NCBI RefSeq assembly: GCF_029227915.1
Contig: NC_079885.1
Coordinates: forward strand, 6,632,001 to 6,696,000
Length of the DNA stretch: 64,000 nt
Direction: 5' to 3'
From: Hydractinia symbiolongicarpus
Taxonomy: Eukaryota > Cnidaria > Hydrozoa > Anthoathecata > Hydractiniidae
Shown here: in pieces, positions 1 through 10,549 of the stretch
Layout of the letters: each line of letters begins with the position of its first letter
Position numbering within the stretch: the stretch's first letter is position 1
Program-made: the position numbers and the translations under genes
The notes under the pieces: model-generated
The model's database searches: none
What the model was told of the DNA's origin: nothing
The model's input: the letters and a program-made list of their open reading frames with translations, nothing else

Positions 1-425
1 AATCGCGGTTTTGGTAATACAAAAACTCGTGCTGAGCGCTTATTACAGGTAAACGATGTCGCACATCGAGATAGGTATAATACTTTTTTTTAAAAAAAAC
101 TTTATCACAACTTCGATTAAACCGTTTAGTACAGGTATAACATGTCGCACATTCATATACGCATATTACCCTGTACTAAAAATTATATCCTCAGTCAGTT
201 TAAATAAAAACACAGCTAAAACAATCACTCAAACTTCATTTTGTGGAAAAGTTTTTGTACAATTTTAAACTAAAAACACAATTTACAACCGGTTTTTACC
301 CTGTTAAAGAAAAAGGAATCGTGCAACATTTTATTTTGTGGGAAACTTCCTGTGTAAGTTCAAAAATTAATCGTGACAATGGGCTGAGCGCTTAGTACAA
401 GGTAAACTATTTTGCATTTTAATAT
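1..425. repeat. Degenerate dispersed repeat block
   Basis: Three loosely spaced copies of one short motif occur here: GAGCGCTTA, then TACAGGTAAAC or a variant, then ATGTCGCACAT. They lie near 33-66, 120-155 and 384-412. Related motifs recur near 34.4-34.7 kb, so this is a dispersed repeat family. The short open frame at 56-268 crosses the repeats and is not supported as a gene. Confidence 0.4.
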
Positions 426-783
426 AGTAATATAGTTCAGTTTAAATAAAAATAGAGGAAATACCGCACTGTTACCCCATCCGGCCAAAACAATAACTCA
501 GCAATTTTATTTGTAAAATAAGTCTTTATGATAGTAATAATACTGCATTTAGCATGAGAGTCATTGATTAAGAATTTTGGTGCAGCTAAACTGCATTTGG
601 GTATTTCATTTTTGAGCCAGATATAAATAAGCAGCCAGCTACAAACTGAGATATAACAAGAAAATCGTCCGGTTTGATCACACATTCGTATTGTACCTAA
701 AATTTGTATTGATTATGTTTATATATCTTGTATCTATGGCAACGTTCTTGTTTATATAGACCTGTTGTATAATTTTTATTTTA

Positions 784-816
784 CTTGAAAATGGGTGTGT
801 AAACCCCGAAACGTCG
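784..816 (+). ncRNA. Hammerhead-ribozyme-like motif, degenerate
   Basis: A small GGG...CCC hairpin is followed directly by GAAACGTCG. This resembles stem II and the 3' core of hammerhead ribozymes carried by Penelope-like and retrozyme repeats. The CUGAUGA core is not intact (CTTGAAAAT occupies its place). Two more copies occur at 41915-41948 (+) and 45245-45278 (-). The assignment is inferred from motif shape, and this copy is probably inactive. Confidence 0.3.
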
Positions 817-1224
817 TAAAATGATGTTTTAATTTGTACACATACACACCAAGTTTTAACATAAAATATTGTCAATCGAATTTCTAATGTCTCATATGAA
901 AACAACAAGAACTGAACCGGTTTGAACACTCACACAGCACTATGATGATAAATAATGAAAATGTATTTATTAAAATATAAAATATACAATGATAAAATTT
1001 GGTATAAAATATTAATTCACAACCTTAGAGAAAGTGATGATGGTAAATTGAATCATATTAAAAGTTGTAACTATTTTTCGATAACAGAGATATGGCTGGA
1101 GAGCACACAACTCGAGTCAATTTCGAACATTATAACATTGTCAACATACAGTAAATTAAAACAATCATTTCAAGACAATCTGTCACGCAAAGTGGTAGCT
1201 TAGCTGCGCAAAAGCGAGAGCACG

Positions 1225-1440
1225 CAATGCGGTATAAAAAGGACGGGCGAACCCGTGGTCAAACAGACCAACAAACACCAACCACGACCACTTTGAAAAC
1301 CAAAGTGGCCTTCATTACCAAGTTCCTTCGTTGGCATCTTCAGGCCGCGAAAATCTTGGCTTGGTTTTCTTAAAAATTTTCTTAAAAATCAAGTGTTTTG
1401 AATGGTATACGGCTTGCTAGCAGTCAAAACAAAGTAAGTA
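1225..1440 (+). promoter_or_regulatory. TATA-containing promoter-like block with hairpin leader
   Basis: A strong TATA box (TATAAAAA, 1233-1240) lies in a locally GC-rich stretch. About 50 bases downstream is a perfect 8 bp hairpin, CCACTTTG (1288-1295) and CAAAGTGG (1301-1308) with a 5-base loop. A GTAAGT splice-donor-like site follows near 1432. The order suggests the start of a transcript, either a gene leader or the promoter of a decayed retroelement. No downstream ORF was found that it would clearly serve. Confidence 0.3.
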
Positions 1441-1639
1441 AAACTGTCCTATTTGTTTTCTGGGGGTCCTAAGCGGAATCGACAATTGAGATCACGGGGG
1501 TAATTATTATTAGAAATGGCGTATTTAAATAATGCATTCATTTTAATCACTTAATTTATTTTTTCAATTAACGTTATTAAGTTAAATTAATTAAAATTTT
1601 TAAGAACATAAATTAATTTCTTAAATATATTTTAATCAA

Positions 1640-1758
1640 TAATAAGATTTTCGATTAAACAACCCCCTGGTTTATAAAAATCCCGGAAAGATCAAAGCGA
1701 TATCGGTAACCATTTTGCGTGACATACAGACAGACGCACACGGGCATTATAATATAGA
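1640..1758 (-). mobile_element. Helitron-like 5' terminus (fragment)
   Basis: Read on the minus strand from 1758, the sequence begins TCTATATTATAATGCCCG and runs into a TCTGTCTG stretch and then CAAAATGGTTACC. It is preceded by A, as expected for Helitron insertion between A and T. It matches the 5' ends of the repeats at 36.9-40.3 kb and a fragment near 51.52 kb. The matching 3' end (hairpin plus CTAG) was not found, so the lower boundary is a guess. Confidence 0.4.
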
Positions 1759-1759
1759 T

Positions 1760-3940
1760 AAAAAACGGTTGTCGTGAAAGTTATTCACTTTGTTGGTCAA
1801 CTTTTCCTAACAGCATGCAAAAAATTCTCTTTCTCTTTTCGTTTTCGCTTTTGTAAACACTACTTGCCTATCATACAAATAATTTTTTTACTTCTGCTAA
1901 ACTTTCATTCTCAGCTAAGTTGTTCTAGATTCGTTTCCTCGAAGTTTTAATTTTGACCCTGCAGGCCATTTAATTTTAGTCAACTATAATACACGATCAG
2001 TTCAAACCGAACAGTATAAACTGTATTTCTTTTTGATCAATCTAAGCGGATAAAATGCAGCTGTTTCCACGATTCCGTGGCTGTCGCATTAACAGCATTA
2101 ACAAAAAAAAAAAAAAACGAACTATCTGCACAAAACTTTAATTACAACGTGCAAGCTCATCACACATTGTTAAAGGAGGTTTATTTTACAATAGGTTACC
2201 GGCATTATTTTCATGTTTAAAAACACTAGTTGCCACGAAAAATATTTTTCCGATAAGAAAGACGATCTTTACAGTCTAATACTTACGTATTTTGTTGCGG
2301 AATGTGTCCACTTGTAGTTATCGCAAAATTTATGACATATCATTTTAAATCATTTAAAAAACAAAGCAACTTGTAAAAACAGTCAATTTGAGTTACATTT
2401 TGTTTCTGAGACTTCCCTTTGTGATAAAAAGTGACTCATATTTTTGATAAGTTAAAATTATACCACCGTATTTTGATCGAAGTTTTGAAAATTCAAAAAA
2501 GTTCGTACCATATCAATAACAGTGCAGACGCTTTCTTAAAGTTGTGTGGCAAAAAATCAAACAAAACAAAATCAATTTATTATTTTCAAGGAGAACTGCA
2601 CAACAGTTTCGTAATGTTTGCTATAAATAATTTATTGATTTTCAGATTCACAAAATCATTTTTCAGTCATTTTTTGAGTCAATATTTTTCAATTAAAAAG
2701 AGGAGTAACCAAATGGAAACAATTTTTAAAACAGAAATCGCATGTCGCATGTCGCATGTCGAAAAAATAGCTACATGGAAAAGTCCGAAAAGAGGACAAT
2801 GTTTAAGTGGAAAAAAAGGTAAGTTTATATTTTAACGGAAAAGTAATTGTTGAGGTTGACTGTTGTCTATGAAAAGAGATATTACGTGTGCTGATTCTTT
2901 TTTAAAAGGAGAAACAAAACTCTGAAATTTTCTTAAGAGAGGTATTAGGGACTTACAAAACAAGAACGAGGTCATATACATTGAGAAAATATTATTATTT
3001 TTCCAATGCACATGTGTGTGTAGGCGAAGAACAAAGTTGTCGTTCTCCCTTTGACACGTAAAGAACCATGTTGAGGTTTTAACGAAATTTTAACGAAATA
3101 AAAATGTCATATAGAAATACCACCCATAAAAACACGCAAAATAAATATAAATATAAAGTTAATTATTTCTAAATTTGGTGAGTTTAACAGATTGTGTCAA
3201 TTTTTTTGACAGTTTTGCATTTTTTTGCAACTTTGACATATCCATTTTTTTATTTATTTTTTTATTTTATTGCACATTGTGGCTTACGTCTAATTTTTCG
3301 TGATGCGCATTTTATATGACCAGCTTTTATGAAAAGTGGTCATTATTAATGCCAAACAATTTTGAGCTTATTCACAAAATTGTAAAAAGTAATTTGAAAA
3401 GCCATATGCCATCATCAGTTTATCTTTGGTTCCAAAAACTAAAATATAATTTTCGGAAAGTACGTGTATTATTTTTTTATGTAAGATATGAGATATTGTA
3501 TTTACGTCTCTCCTCATAGCCAATCACGTTGGAGATATTTTTCGCCCTAATTACAAGAAATTATTAAAAATATTGCATGCAACAATGTTCACGCACAAAG
3601 TAAAAAAATGCTCTGAATGAACAATGAAATAATGTTAAACAAAGATACACTTTGCTGTCTGTAACATATCTATCTGTAACTAAAGAGAACATTGTTAAAC
3701 AATGCAGAAACTAGCTACTGGAATGATGTTTAAAAAAATAAAAAAATAGTGTGCTTCGCAGACTGTGACTTTGTATTTTGATGTGTGTCACGTAATATAA
3801 ATATTCCTAGCAGTTTGGGGTGTATGATTAAATAAATTTTGTAAATGTGATTTCATACTACGTCAATTAGGATTGCCAAGGTTCATCTGAAGAAAGATTT
3901 TATAGCTATTCTCTATCGCAGATTATTTGTAACCAATTAG
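1760..3940. other. Gene-poor stretch, no recognised feature
   Basis: AT-rich sequence with homopolymer runs. A 134-codon open frame at 2431-2835 opens with GTG rather than ATG and contains a short CATGTCG triplication near 2740. It resembles no family I recognise and has no convincing splice or promoter context, so it is not called. Confidence 0.4.
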
Positions 3941-5092
3941 CTACAATTTTCCATCGTATACTGCTTTAAAGGTATCCCTATACACAGAAATCATATCAAA
4001 CATCTCGATTGTAAACAACCTGTGCGCAAGGACTCTCATTCTTCTCCAATTGTCTCTATTCCATGGCAAAGCCTTGAAGACATGGGCATCAACGATACAA
4101 TCAGACGTCAAATTAACGCGTTTGTCCCAATTTCCAGTTGCAATGCGAGTGCATCCTAAAAAACCTTTGTAAAAATGATGGGAGCTATTATCTACCTTCT
4201 TTACATAATCCATAATCTTAACAGTAGCATAAAATTGGTCAAGGTACCATAATGGACCACCGTGTCGAGCTGGTTCGTTGATGTCCTGACCTTCAGTGTA
4301 ATCTCCTAAGACCTTTACAAAATGACCAATCTCTTTATATCTTATTATACTTTGATTTTTTGGCTTCATTTGAATGTCTTTCCCAAAAATTCGCCTCCAC
4401 AATTTTACTGTCATTTCCATGTGACTTAAGGGAAACATTTGGTATCGACTGCCAGAATAATTAAACCATCCGCAGCAAGCTGTCATCGTCAGCATCATAG
4501 TTTTGCCAAACGGTACATGGTACTGCGGCGTGTTTATTGGCCATAAATCAGCATCACCTGTGATTATATAATCATGATCGTTGAATTGATCCAATACAGC
4601 TGGTGCTAAACGCAATACCTGTCCAAGCCGTACCTTCATGTGTGACGGCACATCAAAGTAAATAATGGTAGCGCCCACCTGTTTTAAAGTTTCTTCTACT
4701 ATTCGTAGCAATCGGTACGCCTCTGGTTGTATGTTTTCAAAATCCACCATGATAAGTGTTATCGTTTCGAAACCTACTCTTCTCCAAGCGAGCGCAGTAA
4801 GCGGTAAGAGATATAAATATCCCCATGCTCGATTTGTTGCAAAACCTTTTCCACGGTAAAAGAAATTCGTATCGTTTGGATAATTAGGTACAGAGGCTGA
4901 TATGACTGAGTAGTTTCTCGGTTTTTGATACGCATTTGTGTTTGATTTCTGTTCGCACTGACACGTTCTGCTTCTACGTTGAATAATTTGTGTGTTCCTT
5001 GTTCCAGTATCATAGATGAACGTGAACAACAAGATAGTTACTATCGCTGAATAAACTGCGAGAAGCTTGGATATATAAAGTGGAATAATCAT
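3941..5092 (-). CDS. Single-exon type II membrane protein with DxD glycosyltransferase-like motif
   Basis: Intact 383-residue ORF starting at ATG (5092-5090). Residues about 9-27 are hydrophobic and followed by a basic, Cys-containing stem, which gives the topology of a Golgi or ER type II enzyme with a lumenal catalytic domain. The segment YIITGDADLWP (DAD at 180-182) looks like the DxD metal/nucleotide-sugar motif of GT-A glycosyltransferases. HGGPLWYLDQ (277-286) resembles the downstream acidic motif of such enzymes. Five N-glycosylation sequons (Asn 73, 211, 246, 302, 327) fit a lumenal domain. The even hydrophobic and charged pattern and the lack of disruption argue for a functional gene. 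The family and the sugar are unknown; the donor, the acceptor and even transferase activity are inference. No poly(A) signal is seen close to the stop. Confidence 0.8.
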   Translation of the reverse strand: MIIPLYISKLLAVYSAIVTILLFTFIYDTGTRNTQIIQRRSRTCQCEQKSNTNAYQKPRNYSVISASVPNYPNDTNFFYRGKGFATNRAWGYLYLLPLTALAWRRVGFETITLIMVDFENIQPEAYRLLRIVEETLKQVGATIIYFDVPSHMKVRLGQVLRLAPAVLDQFNDHDYIITGDADLWPINTPQYHVPFGKTMMLTMTACCGWFNYSGSRYQMFPLSHMEMTVKLWRRIFGKDIQMKPKNQSIIRYKEIGHFVKVLGDYTEGQDINEPARHGGPLWYLDQFYATVKIMDYVKKVDNSSHHFYKGFLGCTRIATGNWDKRVNLTSDCIVDAHVFKALPWNRDNWRRMRVLAHRLFTIEMFDMISVYRDTFKAVYDGKL

Positions 5093-6235
5093 CTTGCTAA
5101 AAAGACAACACTCAATGAAAAAAAAATTTAAACACCTTCTCCTGATTTTTTTCCTCGTGACAACTTTCTACGTGTCATTTTTTTTAATAACAATGTAAGA
5201 AATTATTTTTATTTGTTCTATCAATGTGTTTACTCGGGTTTGAACATTACTAATAGCCACCAATAAGAGATTAATAGCTGTTATCATCATGATTTAAAAA
5301 TTTTTAATACGTTAATACAATTAATGCATTGCTCGATAGTTATTAACGTTAAAAAATTACAGATATAAAATTAAAGATAGCTATTAAAATTAAAGATAGC
5401 TATTAAAATTAGGTTTAAAAGACATGTTAAGGCGGGTTTTCACTCAAACAAATGTGGTCGAATCGATCGATATATTACATTTAAAAGTATGTGATCAGTA
5501 ACGTATGTTGTTTGGTGATGTATTATATGTGAAACATCGAATCATGCTAATAACCAAATTAGTCAGTTTTTTTATACCTATGGTATTGCAAATTATCGCC
5601 AATGACATCGCCCTGTGAAGATAAAAAAGAAAAAGAGACACACCTCTTTTTAACGCGACATAAATTTATTTGTTATTTAATTCATTTATTTATTTTTTCA
5701 AAAGAATCAGAAGCTGGTCCACTCATCCAAGTCTATTTTGATAAAAAATGATGAAAGTTTCTCCAACACTCTACTACGCAATATGATCCTCTATAGCATG
5801 ACTTTTATCCAGTACATGACTCCATAAAAACTGCTTATTGATACTGCTTTACTCATCACGATTTACATCTTTTATCGGTCAAAGTCTTGTTATGCTTCCC
5901 ACATAGCAGTGCAAAAAATAAAAAAAAATTGTTTTAAATCAGCAGATAAATTGAGTTTTGCCAATATTCGCCGATCGTCAAAATGTTTTTCATCGATTAG
6001 CTCAGAGCATAAAAGATTTTTAGGCTTGTACCTTGCAGGTTGGATATGAGAAAAGTTAATATTTTCAGCAGCTTTTTTATAAAATAATAAGGAGATATCT
6101 CTGCAAGATGTCATAAATCTCACAGCAACATTCCCATGCAGAATATTTCTGCATATTATTTTTCTTTAATAATTTTTTTAAAAGTAACTAATAATAGCAA
6201 TGTGAAAGCATAGTTTATCGACATATGTTTTCATG
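5093..6235. other. Upstream/intergenic region without recognised gene
   Basis: Region 5' of the DxD membrane-protein gene. It is AT-rich, with a short direct duplication (ATTAAAGATAGCTATTAAA near 5370-5408). A 77-codon minus-strand frame (5890-6123) has no recognisable features. No promoter element could be assigned. Confidence 0.4.
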
Positions 6236-6239
6236 TTTA

Positions 6240-6512
6240 AAGGCTGGAATACACAATCTGTTTAAACGGAAGGTTAAAAACAGACGGAAATCATATAGGG
6301 GAAACTTTGTGAAATGTTTCTTGTCTACACGTAATCCATTTAAATGTTAAACTCATGGTACGAAAGTCTTTCGAATCATGACGAACAAAATGAAAAGACG
6401 TGTCGCCACGGCTGCTGCCACCGCGGTTATCATAGCGACCGTTTAAAAAAAGAGAAAGAAAAAAGGAAGAGATTTATATGGGCAAAACCTTGGCTAAAAC
6501 GAAGAGCAATTC
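6240..6512 (+). repeat. Left inverted arm carrying a duplicate of transposase exon 1
   Basis: Positions 6240-6335 match the reverse complement of 9665-9767. After a left-arm-only stretch (about 6345-6460), similarity resumes at 6463-6512 with 9610-9665. It encodes RKRFIWAKPWLKRR on the plus strand, the counterpart of KRRDLWLKLWLERR in the right arm and typical of the N-terminus of Harbinger transposases. So both arms carry the start of the transposase in inverted orientation. The left copy soon loses similarity and reads into unrelated sequence. Confidence 0.6.
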
Positions 6513-7346
6513 TTTTTTCTTTTGTGTTTCACCTGGATGGGTATGATTTAATGATATTTTCTTTGAGAGAAAAAAGCACCATTCGCTACAATAAGAATAC
6601 AATAATAACCAATTACCCCGGGAGGTCTAATACCGACCGAGCTTGCGAGGTTGGTGCAATGACCGAGGGCGATATCTTCGGTATTTGTTAACCGTCTAAG
6701 TTAGATAAAAATAAAAATAAGAATTTTAGTTTAGTGTTCTTATAACAATATAATTGACTAGCACTACTTTTGTTAACACTCGAGGTCAAAATTCGAAACA
6801 GTCCTGTCTAAAAACAAACATTCTATTTAGAATTCGGAAGTCCCTGTAGAATAAAACTTTGTAAACAAAACATTACGATGTTCGACACGTACAGAATAAT
6901 GTGTAAAGTCGAATGCGCAGATGAAATATAGTTACAACGAATATTGAAGTAATTTTTTTAACTACCTAGCTAGCCAAGAATAACATGGGCTTCAACGGGT
7001 TTTATATTGACTCGGTAACGACAAACCTGAAGGAACGAATCGGAAAATGAGAGAAGATGTATGTTATGATTTCGTCGTCCAGTATTTAGTATATTTGATA
7101 AAAATGAATATCAGATCATCGTTTCTTATGGACAATGTAGCTAGTTAACTAGCCAGGTTGAAGAAGCATCCAGACGGAATGTTGCTGAATCTGGTTATTT
7201 TAACTGTTAAACTTGACATTGTTGTTGTTTCTATCCTATGAAAATGTTTTTATCGATAGAAATTGTAGGAGTTACATGTATAATCATTTCCAATACTTTT
7301 TAAAACTTTTTTATCGTGCTTATTTAAATTTTAAGCTACCATTTTT

Positions 7347-7389
7347 CTTGACGACGGGCAATACCGTAAAATATCGGCCCGTCGTCAAG
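7347..7389. repeat. Perfect 13 bp inverted repeat (hairpin)
   Basis: CTTGACGACGGGC (7347-7359) and its exact complement GCCCGTCGTCAAG (7377-7389) surround a 17-base spacer. The hairpin sits at the 3' edge of the recognisable transposase core. It may mark the junction of another small insertion; no function is assigned. Confidence 0.5.
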
Positions 7390-7423
7390 AGCGCTAAGCC
7401 AATCAGAATGCCAAAAAACCCGT

Positions 7424-7788
7424 ATTGCCCTCTTGAAATCCAGACTGTTAACAACGTAGGGTAGCAACAGCTCTCCAATATATCTCAGCAACAGGAGATC
7501 CAATATGTTCCTTTCTATATCTTAAGAAAGTGAGGAATTACGAAATACTCCACCGTCGCTGACTCTGACGTTGTAGCCAACGTCAACATATAAGAACTTT
7601 TAACTAGCATTAACTAGTGCTAAAAATTCTACGCTGAAAGTACCTTTAGAATTAAAAAATAAGAGCCATAATTTTTTGTTTTTTTTTGATAACGGTATTT
7701 TACCGTCCATGGAACCAATGCAGTTCGGAAAGTTCCGAGTTCCAAATGTTTCAGCAACTTCTTTCCATTTTTTGTTATTGGTTGGTGT
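7424..7788 (-). pseudogene. Harbinger (DDE_Tnp_4) transposase core, broken
   Basis: After a TTTCAG acceptor (ends 7789), the minus strand reads WKEVAETFGTRNFPNCIGSMDGK, then FFNSKGTFSVEFLALVNA and YVDVGYNVRVSDGGVFRNS. These are the conserved blocks of Harbinger/HARBI1 transposases, including the first Asp (SMDGK) and second Asp (VDVG) of the catalytic triad. In-frame TAA codons at 7602-7600 and 7524-7522 fall at positions normally coding. The C-terminal part is lost after about 7424. It is joined in sense to the N-terminal exon at 9386-9696, but BEL/Pao DNA lies between them. It is non-functional. Confidence 0.75.
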
Positions 7789-7825
7789 CTGAAATTTAAA
7801 ACAAACTTTTTATTACAATTTATAG

Positions 7826-8200
7826 GAATATTCAGACGATGAAACGTCAGACGTGGCGGAAACCCATCAAGATACCGACTAAGAAAGAGGAACTTGGAGT
7901 GGAGTCATCAGAACACGGAAATACTATTGGTGAAGTGGAAAATGGGGACGCAGAAAAACACGGGAAACAAAACAATAGATCAACAAAACGTCCGACAACA
8001 AGGAAGATCGCTTATTTGAAGCCCTAGCAACTGTTTTAAGTAACGTGGCGTCAATGTCTAAAAACAACGAGGATGACACATATGCATATGGACAGAAAGT
8101 AGCACAAAATTGATGCGTATTACAGACAAGAAAAATAACGCTTACATGAAAATTTAAATACAAGAGATATTATTTCAGAACAATTTTGAAAACTAGCTTC
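7826..8200 (+). pseudogene. MADF/BESS-like partner protein of Harbinger element, C-terminal part, broken
   Basis: After an acceptor ending ATTTATAG (7825), the plus strand encodes an acidic SDDETSDVAETHQ stretch. Later come EDDTYAYGQKVAQ and, in a shifted frame, LMRITDKKNNAYMKI and IQEILFQ. An acidic linker followed by a helix of the FG-x-VA-x-L-R type and an IQ-x-I-x-F end is typical of the MADF-domain DNA-binding proteins encoded beside Harbinger transposases. A frameshift near 8110 and an in-frame TAA after AYMKI break it. It lies antisense inside the transposase intron region. The family assignment is inference from pattern. Confidence 0.5.
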
Positions 8201-8427
8201 TTAGTTCTTATATCCCAACATTGTTCACAAAAGCATACTGCTATGCCTGTTAAACGATCTGGTTTTCCGCCACAGCTGTTTGAATGTGAGTCTATTAGGT
8301 CGGGTTGCTCGGAATACAATTTAAAACTGCGATGGGATGGCAAGTTCAGTTATTCAAACTGAAAGAAAATATTTTAAGATTTAGCTTTAAAATTTTACAA
8401 ACGTTTCACAAAATAGATTGAAATATC

Positions 8428-8520
8428 TCTTTAATAATAGCCGTCCTCTGTCTGTCTGTCTGTGTTTCCGCGAAAGCCGTGTCCCGTGACGGAAACACGA
8501 AATTTTTAAAATGCACAACA
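8428..8520 (+). mobile_element. Helitron-like 5' end fragment
   Basis: TTTAATAATAGCCGTCC followed by CTGTCTGTCTGTCTGTG resembles the 5' ends of the Helitron-like units at 36.9-40.3 kb. Just downstream, GTGTTTCCG and CGGAAACAC form an inverted repeat. No 3' end was found. Confidence 0.3.
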
Positions 8521-8559
8521 ACAAAAACAACAATCATACTTCAAACGGGAGTCTTCTCA

Positions 8560-9285
8560 TTGTTTCTACCCAATCTTAGACGATTTGGTAAAAAAAAGAT
8601 CCATAGGTTCACAGTTGGAAACTATGTTACCCAAAGCTAGTGGTAAATTATTGATGTTGTTAGAAAACTCTGCTGAAATAGTCTCCCATTGCATGATAGA
8701 TAATCTTCTATTGGTCAACAAAATTTCTAGCGACTTTTTCCATTCTCTTATCTTTCTGTCGACTGCAATTAATGTTACGACCTTCTACTGGACACAATTC
8801 ATAATCAACTGATACATCCTTGTGTAATTTGTGTTTGATGTAAACATAATTAAGCTCCATTAAATAAAATGTTTTCACAGGTTAACTTGCTTTGTCAGAG
8901 AACAACAATTTTGGATAGCCATTTTCTCAAGAAAATGGCACAAACGCCTGATGAATAATTCTCCATTGTCTTGATTGCTGTAGAAGAAGTTGTGTTACAG
9001 CAAAACACAACCAACCAATATTTCATAGTTGCTTTTTTGTGATGATGTGAGTATGCTCTAAATGGTCCACACAGATCAACTTGAGAAATATAAAAGGTGT
9101 ACTAGTAATATTATACCTTGATGTTGGTCCAACATTTTTCCTTTGAAGATAACGAGACCTTTGACATTATTCTCGAAATTCATTTAACAATACTTCTTTC
9201 TTCGATTATAAATGCTTTCTTAGGCACAAATCTCCATACAGATCAACTTGAGAAACTGTAACTGCATATTATCTGCGTATCTTTT
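8560..9285 (-). pseudogene. BEL/Pao retrotransposon integrase fragment, broken
   Basis: The minus strand, read in mixed frames, gives VDLCGPFRAYSHHHKKAT, WLVVFCCNTTSSTAIK, ENYSSG and, further on, VDYELCPVEGRN, RKDKRMEKVARN and LSIMQWETISAE-like segments. This is the order of the integrase core and the downstream pol end in BEL/Pao elements. Several frame changes and stops make it non-coding. It interrupts the Harbinger transposase between its N-terminal exon (9386-9696) and core (7424-7788), so it inserted after the DNA transposon. No LTR pair was recognised. Confidence 0.65.
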
Positions 9286-9385
9286 CTATATTTTATCATT
9301 TTTCGTGCATTTCTGATTACTGAACATAACCATTTTGCTTGTATGGTAATTAAAAGAATATGTATTTACGAAAAAGAAAAAAAAA

Positions 9386-9696
9386 AGAATGTTGCAATTC
9401 GGAATAACTAGCGCACGTGCTAAAAATCGAATTGTTGCAGCAAGCTTTATGCCAGGACTAATCGCAGACCGCATTACTGTGTCTTGTTTTTGTATGGATG
9501 ACTCTATAATTGCAAGCAACTCTTTAAAAACATCTGGACTCATTATCAAAAACTTGTCGTATTCAAACTGGTTTTCTTTGCGAAATTCGAGTAGTAAAGT
9601 GGATGTTACACTCAGATTTTCTCTTCGTTCTAGCCAAAGTTTTAACCATAGATCTCTTCTTTTAAATGCATTATGTGTAGACAAGAAACCTTTCAC
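9386..9696 (-). pseudogene. Harbinger transposase N-terminal exon
   Basis: The minus strand from 9696 reads FKRRDLWLKLWLERRENL, then LLLEFRKENQFEYDKFLIMSP, VFKELLAIIESSIQKQDTVM and AISPGIKLAATIRFLA. These are the standard N-terminal blocks of PIF/Harbinger transposases. Similarity stops after RFLA (about 9386), where the normal TGDSY block should follow; BEL/Pao-derived sequence comes next. This exon overlaps the right inverted arm of the element. The frame is open here but the gene as a whole is broken. Confidence 0.75.
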
Positions 9697-10291
9697 GAAG
9701 TTTCCGTTACAGGTTATCCGTCAGGTTTTGACCTTCCGTTTAAACGGATCGTGTATTTCAGCCTTTACATAGCTGTAATCATTTAATTGTCTTAAAATAA
9801 ATACAAATACTTTGGAATGTTCTGTTGTTAGACAAATTGTTAAGATTGTATGGGAAATATTTTGATAAACAACATTTTCTGCTAAGTCATGTTTGGCTTA
9901 TAAAAAGGAATTAAAGTATGTTATGGATGAAAACGGTAAACAGACATAATTAAATGGAAGACATATTTAATCTATGATGCTGTAAAATGATTAGCGTTAT
10001 CATAAAAGAATAGGTATTTGTGCTACTCGCTTGACAAGATTCTGCTAATACCTTAACATTAAGTTAACAACCAAGTAAACGGGAACCAGTTTTATTTTTA
10101 AGTAAAAGTAAACTCTTTTAAAAAAACTAATTTGCGTCACTTATACTGATCCTTTTTACCCTGATCTTTTTTTTAATCCCAGTATTCTGTCTTGTGATAA
10201 CACGAAATGCGATACAAAAAAGCGGACAGACACGTGAACTTATTGACGGGGCTACCGACTGGTCTTCTAAAATAATAATAAGAACAAGAAC

Positions 10292-10543
10292 AATTATAAT
10301 AATTATAATAATTATAATAATTATAATAATTATAATAATTATAATAATTATAATAATTATAATAATTATAATAATTATAATAATTATAATAATTATAATA
10401 ATTATAATAATTATAATAATTATAATAATTATAATAATTATAATAATTATAATAATTATAATAATTATAATAATTATAATAATTATAATAATTATAATAA
10501 TTATAATAATTATAATAATTATAATAATTATAATAATTATAAT
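10292..10543. repeat. Perfect 9 bp microsatellite, 28 copies
   Basis: The unit AATTATAAT is repeated 28 times without a visible error (252 bp). It produces spurious long frames on both strands (poly-Ile on plus, Asn-Tyr-Tyr on minus), which are not genes. The absence of point changes suggests recent expansion or collapse during assembly. Confidence 0.95.
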
Positions 10544-10549
10544 TTCTGC

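Larger units (their letters stand above)
6240..9767. mobile_element. Nested, decayed PIF/Harbinger-type DNA transposon
   Basis: The two ends are inverted repeats of about 100 bp. The left end begins AGGCTGGAATACACAATC (6241), and the right end, read on minus from about 9764, begins AGGCTGAAATACACGATC. The repeats continue to TTTCTTGTCTACAC. TTA lies at or next to both edges (6237-6239 and 9765-9767), fitting the 3 bp TWA target of Harbinger elements, though the left edge has one extra A. Inside are transposase exons (minus strand), a MADF-like partner ORF (plus strand) and a BEL/Pao integrase fragment inserted later. Every reading frame is broken, so this is a fossil. Confidence 0.7.
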
